Positions 59,921 to 64,000 of a DNA stretch of 64,000 nucleotides are shown here, in pieces; position 1 is the stretch's first letter; each line of letters begins with the position of its first letter. The notes under the pieces were generated by a model, which was not told the origin of the DNA, did not search any database, and saw nothing but the letters and a program-made list of their open reading frames with translations. Made by a program: the position numbers and the translations under genes. Source of the stretch: Sipunculus nudus. Taxonomy: Eukaryota; Annelida; Sipuncula; Golfingiida; Sipunculidae. The DNA lies in the NCBI GenBank assembly GCA_026874595.1, contig CM049308.1:48861327-48925326 (forward strand), in the 5' to 3' direction.

Positions 59921-60162
59921 CCGACATCCAATATATGGTTTCATCTTTCAAAAAGTACAGTTTTACATATATTTATATAAACATTTTATATATTCTGCTA
60001 CCTTATTAGGCATTGACTATTACTAAAGAGTTCATTTATTACCGTCCTTCTTAATTATACCTCTTCACTTGCAAAGGAAATCTCAAAGTGCACTAATTCC
60101 TACAGTGCTGGCACTCGCATACAACACAAAATAAAATTGTCTGCAAATTCATGTGAGATCCA

Positions 60163-60345
60163 GAACAAGGCTTACAGGCCTAATGCGAACCTGTGCAATG
60201 GGATATACATCAGTTATAATGCTTCCATGATAACATGCTTGACCATTATTGGAAAAGTACTTGATAACTTTTCAAATACGTGAAAGTTTGACATGTACAT
60301 GTTCAAAGCATGTACTAAAACATTTTAAACCTAAGTACAGGATTT
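60163..60345 (-). repeat. Inverted E-family 3' end inside the TIR element
   Basis: AACAAGGCTTACAGGCC and CTAATGCGAACCTGTGCAAT are the reverse complement of the E terminus at 39420-39460. It suggests an E element or fragment that inserted into, or was carried by, the TIR element. Confidence 0.7.
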
Positions 60346-60604
60346 TAAGCCTGTAATAAAACACAAAATCTGTTCAGAGATACCTTGTTGTGCATGTTTC
60401 AATGGTATCGAGGCAAGGAATGAATGGAGTACGGGTATGTAATTTGACATAAACCTCGCATATGCTAATATCCGGTAAAAAAAGGTGTAGTAAACTCAAG
60501 ATCCTCCTTTAAAAAAAAATATTTTTTTCCTCCCTACCTGATGACTTTTTTTGGACCAATGTTAGCCCCAACACAGAAATTTTTAAGGATGGCCTGAGCT
60601 ACAC

Positions 60605-60742
60605 TCTGGATATATGATGATTGCAACTTTTGCAACAATTCTAATATTTTAACTTATAGTTTCAGTTTTTTACTCTGTATATATAATGATTGCAACTTTT
60701 GCAACAATTCTAATATTTTAACTTATATTTTCAGTTTTTTTT
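60605..60742. repeat. Two-copy 70-bp tandem duplication
   Basis: GATTGCAACTTTTGCAACAA occurs at 60619 and 60689; the flanking ~60 bp match almost completely. Confidence 0.85.
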
Positions 60743-62130
60743 ATTAAAAATTTATAAAACCTGTAAATAAAAAATGATTCAGATAAAAACTTCTTAATGG
60801 AAAAAGTGGATATGCTTAAAAAAATAGGATTATATGTAAACTTAAATGCATTATTCCCTTGAAAGTGAAATAAAGGTATTAGTCCATTCTGTCCACTTGC
60901 CTGTCCATCTGTAAATTTTCATATGCATCACAGTATCTCAAAACTTTTACTGTTTTTCTTCATGACAGTCTTGTCAGAGTATTAGTTTGTAATCATATAT
61001 TTAGAACTTTACTATAACCAAGTAGGAGGGCCCCTTTCCTCTTAGCTTTTCATATTCTTATATAAATGAAAAACATTACAATAGAACATTTCTACGTCCA
61101 ACTTCGTGCTGCCCTCACTTTTCCCTTCTCCAAACCCCATCCCAAAGTCAGCCTCAGTAAGCAAGAACAAGATGAATCAGATATATTCATACTTTAATAT
61201 TTTGTATAACTATTCGTCCATAGGTACCTATGTACATGCCAGAAATTATGTCAATATTGTGTAATATGTAGACATAGTGGGCATCACAATAATGTACCTT
61301 GTCAAGACTAAAGAGATATTGTGTCATACAGTCACAAATTCATAAATCACTTCATCAGCATAGTTAATCATAACATCATATCTGTCAAATTGAAAGCTTG
61401 CAGACTACCATACACTTTAGATCCTTCAACAAATAGCCTTATCATCATTCTACTACTGCTTATTACTGCTGTCATTGCATTCATATTTGCTTAAATATAT
61501 CACAATTTTCAACCCCTCCTAAATAAATAAAAAATAAACCACTATATTTTACTCTATTAATCCATCAGTCAGGTAATTTCATTTATCATTTACTCACATA
61601 TTACATTTCATTCCTTTATAATAGCCCAACATGTCCATGATATTCATAAGCTTTATCAACTGATATAGTATCACAGTGGAGAAACATTTATAGTCCAATC
61701 ACGATCAGCTGAGCGCCTTGACCCATGGGTCCCTTGTTTATCATTAAATATTCATAAAAATATAACCTTTATGATTAAGAGATCTTATCTGTACAAGTAA
61801 ACATGAACAGTCCCCTTGAGTTCTCAGCATTTTGTTAACATTTTGCTCACATATTCAATAATGAATATAATGGATTTACTTAATGTAAGTAACTTGCAGT
61901 TAGATTATAAAAATGGAATCCTTGCAAAACATTGAAGCAATTGTTTTTTTCCCTCAGGCTTTAATGGTCAGATTGATCCTGGGGTGTTCCGTGATTAAAT
62001 CTGAAATTTAAATGTGAATTTATTAAAAATACAGTTTTATTCAAAATTTGGTAAAAATGTGTATATTTAACATTCACAGTTTTGTTTGCTTTGGTCACTG
62101 AGTACAACTTTTGAAATTGCATGTAATTTT
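60743..62130. other. Unrecognised DNA with one A-type terminus
   Basis: A 3' terminus CAGCTGAGCGCCTTGACCCA with GGGTCCCTTGTT lies at 61705-61739. TTTTTTTCCCTCAG at 61945-61958 looks like a splice acceptor, but the following frame does not match MIPOL1. No other feature supported. Confidence 0.45.
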
Positions 62131-63560
62131 TAGCGAACCTGTGAGCTTATGCATTGGTGCGGCGTCGTGCGTTATACGTCTTGCGTCGTCTGTACGTTAA
62201 CCATAGCTATCTCAAAAACGGCAGGAGCTAGCATCACCAAATTTTTTGCAAATAATCAGTCATCCAAAAAACTATATCGGATTTTGTTTATTTTTTCTAA
62301 CTGCATTTTCTTAGATTTTATAGGGAAAAAGCTAAAAAAGCTTTAAAAATCTTCTCTGAAACTGTCCAGCCAAATTGTCCAATATTTCAAAGAAATGATC
62401 CCTGAAACAATCTTTCTCAAGTTTGTTTGAATGGTTCCAGTTTGGAGATTTTTGGCCGAGTTACAGGAGGTTGAACTTTGTTAACTGTGCAAGAAAGCAT
62501 ATTAAAATTTAAATCTCAGAAACGGCTGGAGCTATCATCACCAAATTTTATGCCAATGTTGGTCACATAGGTCATATCTGAAATTGACGTATTGGTGGCG
62601 CCACCTGCATCGGCCTTTTTCGTACGGGGTCATTAGTGTCTGTATCACACTGAGGGCTACAAAAAACTTCTTCTCTTAAACCATATGGCCAAAATGTTTA
62701 ATATCGCACAGAAATGATCCTAGGGTAGTTCTTTCTGAAGTTTATTCAAATGGTCTCTTTTCAGTGACTTTTGGCTAAGTTATGGGAAGCTGAATTTAGT
62801 CATATGCCATAACAGCCCATTTTAGCTCAGTGGCTACAAAGATCTTCTTCTCAAAAACAGCTGGGCCAAATTCTTAAATCTCACACACTAATTATCTTCA
62901 GATGTTGATAATTCAAGTTTGTTCTAATGGTTTTGGTTCAGTGCTTTTTGGCTGAGTTACGGGAAGCTGAACTTAGCCAGTTTGCTGTATCTTCCTATAT
63001 GAGTTATGAATCTGCGAAACGTTTTTCGATTGACGCCACGGAAGCCAGGTTATTAAATATTTTACAAGAATAATTCCTACAATAATTCTTATAAAAATTG
63101 TCATTAATGGTTCAACATGAATGATTTTTGGCTGAATTATGGAGATTGAATTGAGTCATTTTACCATAAATGTTAGCTGTGTGATGCTGTTACATCTAGC
63201 GTGGCAACCGTTTATCAGCATCAATTACATCATGCCACTAGACATTTAGATTTCAGGTTATCTTTGGTTAATATTGACAAGAAAGTTTTTTTAAAAGCTT
63301 TTAAAACATTTAGATTTATGATTTAAGTTATTCATCATACCAGGCCATGTTACAATCATGGATATCCAGCTCTCTGTGGCTATATAAAGACAACTGTACG
63401 TGGTTTATAAATTATTGGTATCCCTACTCAACTTAATTCAAGAATTTGCCATCAGTGAGATATATATGTATTTTAATTTTGCATTCGGTATGCATCCGTA
63501 ATAATTTTACATATATTCCTGATTTCTTTTTTTATAAAAAGTCAGCTGAAAAGCATTTTG
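62131..63560 (+). repeat. E-family element, copy 2
   Basis: TTAGCGAACCTGTGAGCTTA, then CGTCTGTACGTTAACCATAG; modules align with 35736-37110, including AAGCTAAAAAAGCTTTAAAA and the perfect GGTGGCGCCACC at 62594-62605. Copies differ by many substitutions and small indels. Confidence 0.8.
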
Positions 63561-64000
63561 TATTGGGAAAATAAATTTCAAAGTTATTTCAAGTAGGCAC
63601 CACTTTTGTGTCCAGATGGCAGCACATGGTTTACCATTGGCAGATAGCCAGTGCCTTAATGTTGGCCATTAGCCAAGATGATGTCAGCTCTATAAATAGT
63701 TTTGGCACAGTGCCAGGATTGGAAGAAGTGCAGCCAGGTATGGGTCAAGAGTTCACTCAGTGCAGTAGCTGCATTCTATTTATAGCTTTGGCAGACTGCT
63801 GAGCATCATATTTGGCACCAAAGTTCAGCCTGAATCTATTTATAGCTTTGTTCAGACTGTCAGATTATGCAACAGGTCAAGAGTTCACTCAGTGCAGCCA
63901 GGTACAGGTCAAAAGTTCACTCAGTTTAGCCAGGTGCAGGTCAAGAGTTCACTCAGTGCAGTAGCTTGAGGCAGCAATTTGTCACAGGTCACTTGGGGGC
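63561..64000 (+). repeat. E-family minisatellite part, cut by the window end
   Basis: AAGAGTTCACTCAGTGCAG recurs at about 63746, 63868 and 63940 with ATAGCTTTGGCAGACTGC spacers, as at 38515-39060. The element runs off the window. Confidence 0.8.

Larger units (their letters stand above)
58253..60594. mobile_element. 2.34-kb TIR element with TGA target duplication
   Basis: 34-bp terminal inverted repeats with one mismatch at 58253-58286 and 60561-60594 (GGCCATCCTTAAAAA ... TGTTGGGGCTAAC). TGA flanks both ends (58250-58252 and 60595-60597). A 3-bp duplication is typical of PIF/Harbinger and CACTA-type elements, but no transposase is seen. The interior has a CpG-richer promoter-like stretch (58690-58980), two candidate exons (59306-59420, 59495-59642) and an inverted E-family end (60163 onward). 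Confidence 0.85.

Noticed and set aside
61945-62000. Next MIPOL1 exon after TTTTTTTCCCTCAG
   Set aside because: The following frames are short and do not resemble the CKRLEQELHH segment expected next in MIPOL1.

Overview
This is eukaryotic, AT-rich, intron- and repeat-dominated DNA. Long introns with GT-AG splice sites, a tRNA-derived SINE, a decayed Ty3/Gypsy retrotransposon, several TIR DNA transposons and many copies of diverged repeats that begin with a short hairpin plus CGTCCGTC-type tracts point to an invertebrate. A mollusc, probably a bivalve, is my best guess from general familiarity with such repeats; the species cannot be read from this sequence.

One host gene is recognisable: the animal orthologue of MIPOL1 (mirror-image polydactyly 1, a coiled-coil protein), on the + strand. 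Seven exons at 10547-10744, 19431-19522, 29568-30061, 33640-33745, 41549-41678, 54293-54326 and 55697-55867 chain with six consistent intron phases and 408 complete codons. The 5' end and the 3' end lie outside the window or were not found. A further proline-rich candidate exon lies at 8057-8236, but its phase does not join directly to the first confirmed exon.

Layout. 1-8040: degenerate dispersed repeats, tandem modules rich in TCAAGGTCA, a TA microsatellite. 8981-10325: a 45-bp minisatellite before the first exon. Intron 10745-19430: module-array repeats, a near-perfect 83-bp foldback and a 3-unit tandem repeat. Intron 19523-29567: a 39/42-bp minisatellite starting 33 bp after the splice donor, then a nest in which a TIR transposon (25805-27863, TA duplication) sits in a long element (24018-28721) that itself interrupts another repeat array. 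Intron 30062-33639 holds a second copy of the long element that is the empty site for the TIR transposon. Intron 33746-41548: E-family element with minisatellite and inverted fragments. Intron 41679-54292: Gypsy remnant (43345-47880) whose gag-protease half is inverted relative to pol, followed immediately by a TIR transposon (47939-49299), then more arrays. Intron 54327-55696 carries a ~530-bp MITE. After 55868: long-element copy, SINE, a 2.34-kb TIR element with TGA flanks (58253-60594) holding two phase-compatible unrecognised exons, and another E-family copy to the window end.

The gene is the only conserved coding unit; nearly everything else is mobile or tandem DNA inside its introns. 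The most interesting structural theme is that several otherwise unrelated repeat families share one architecture: a 5' self-complementary word, a 3' reverse complement of that word, and a terminal CTTGTT, with occasional head-to-tail junctions. No function of the repeats is claimed.
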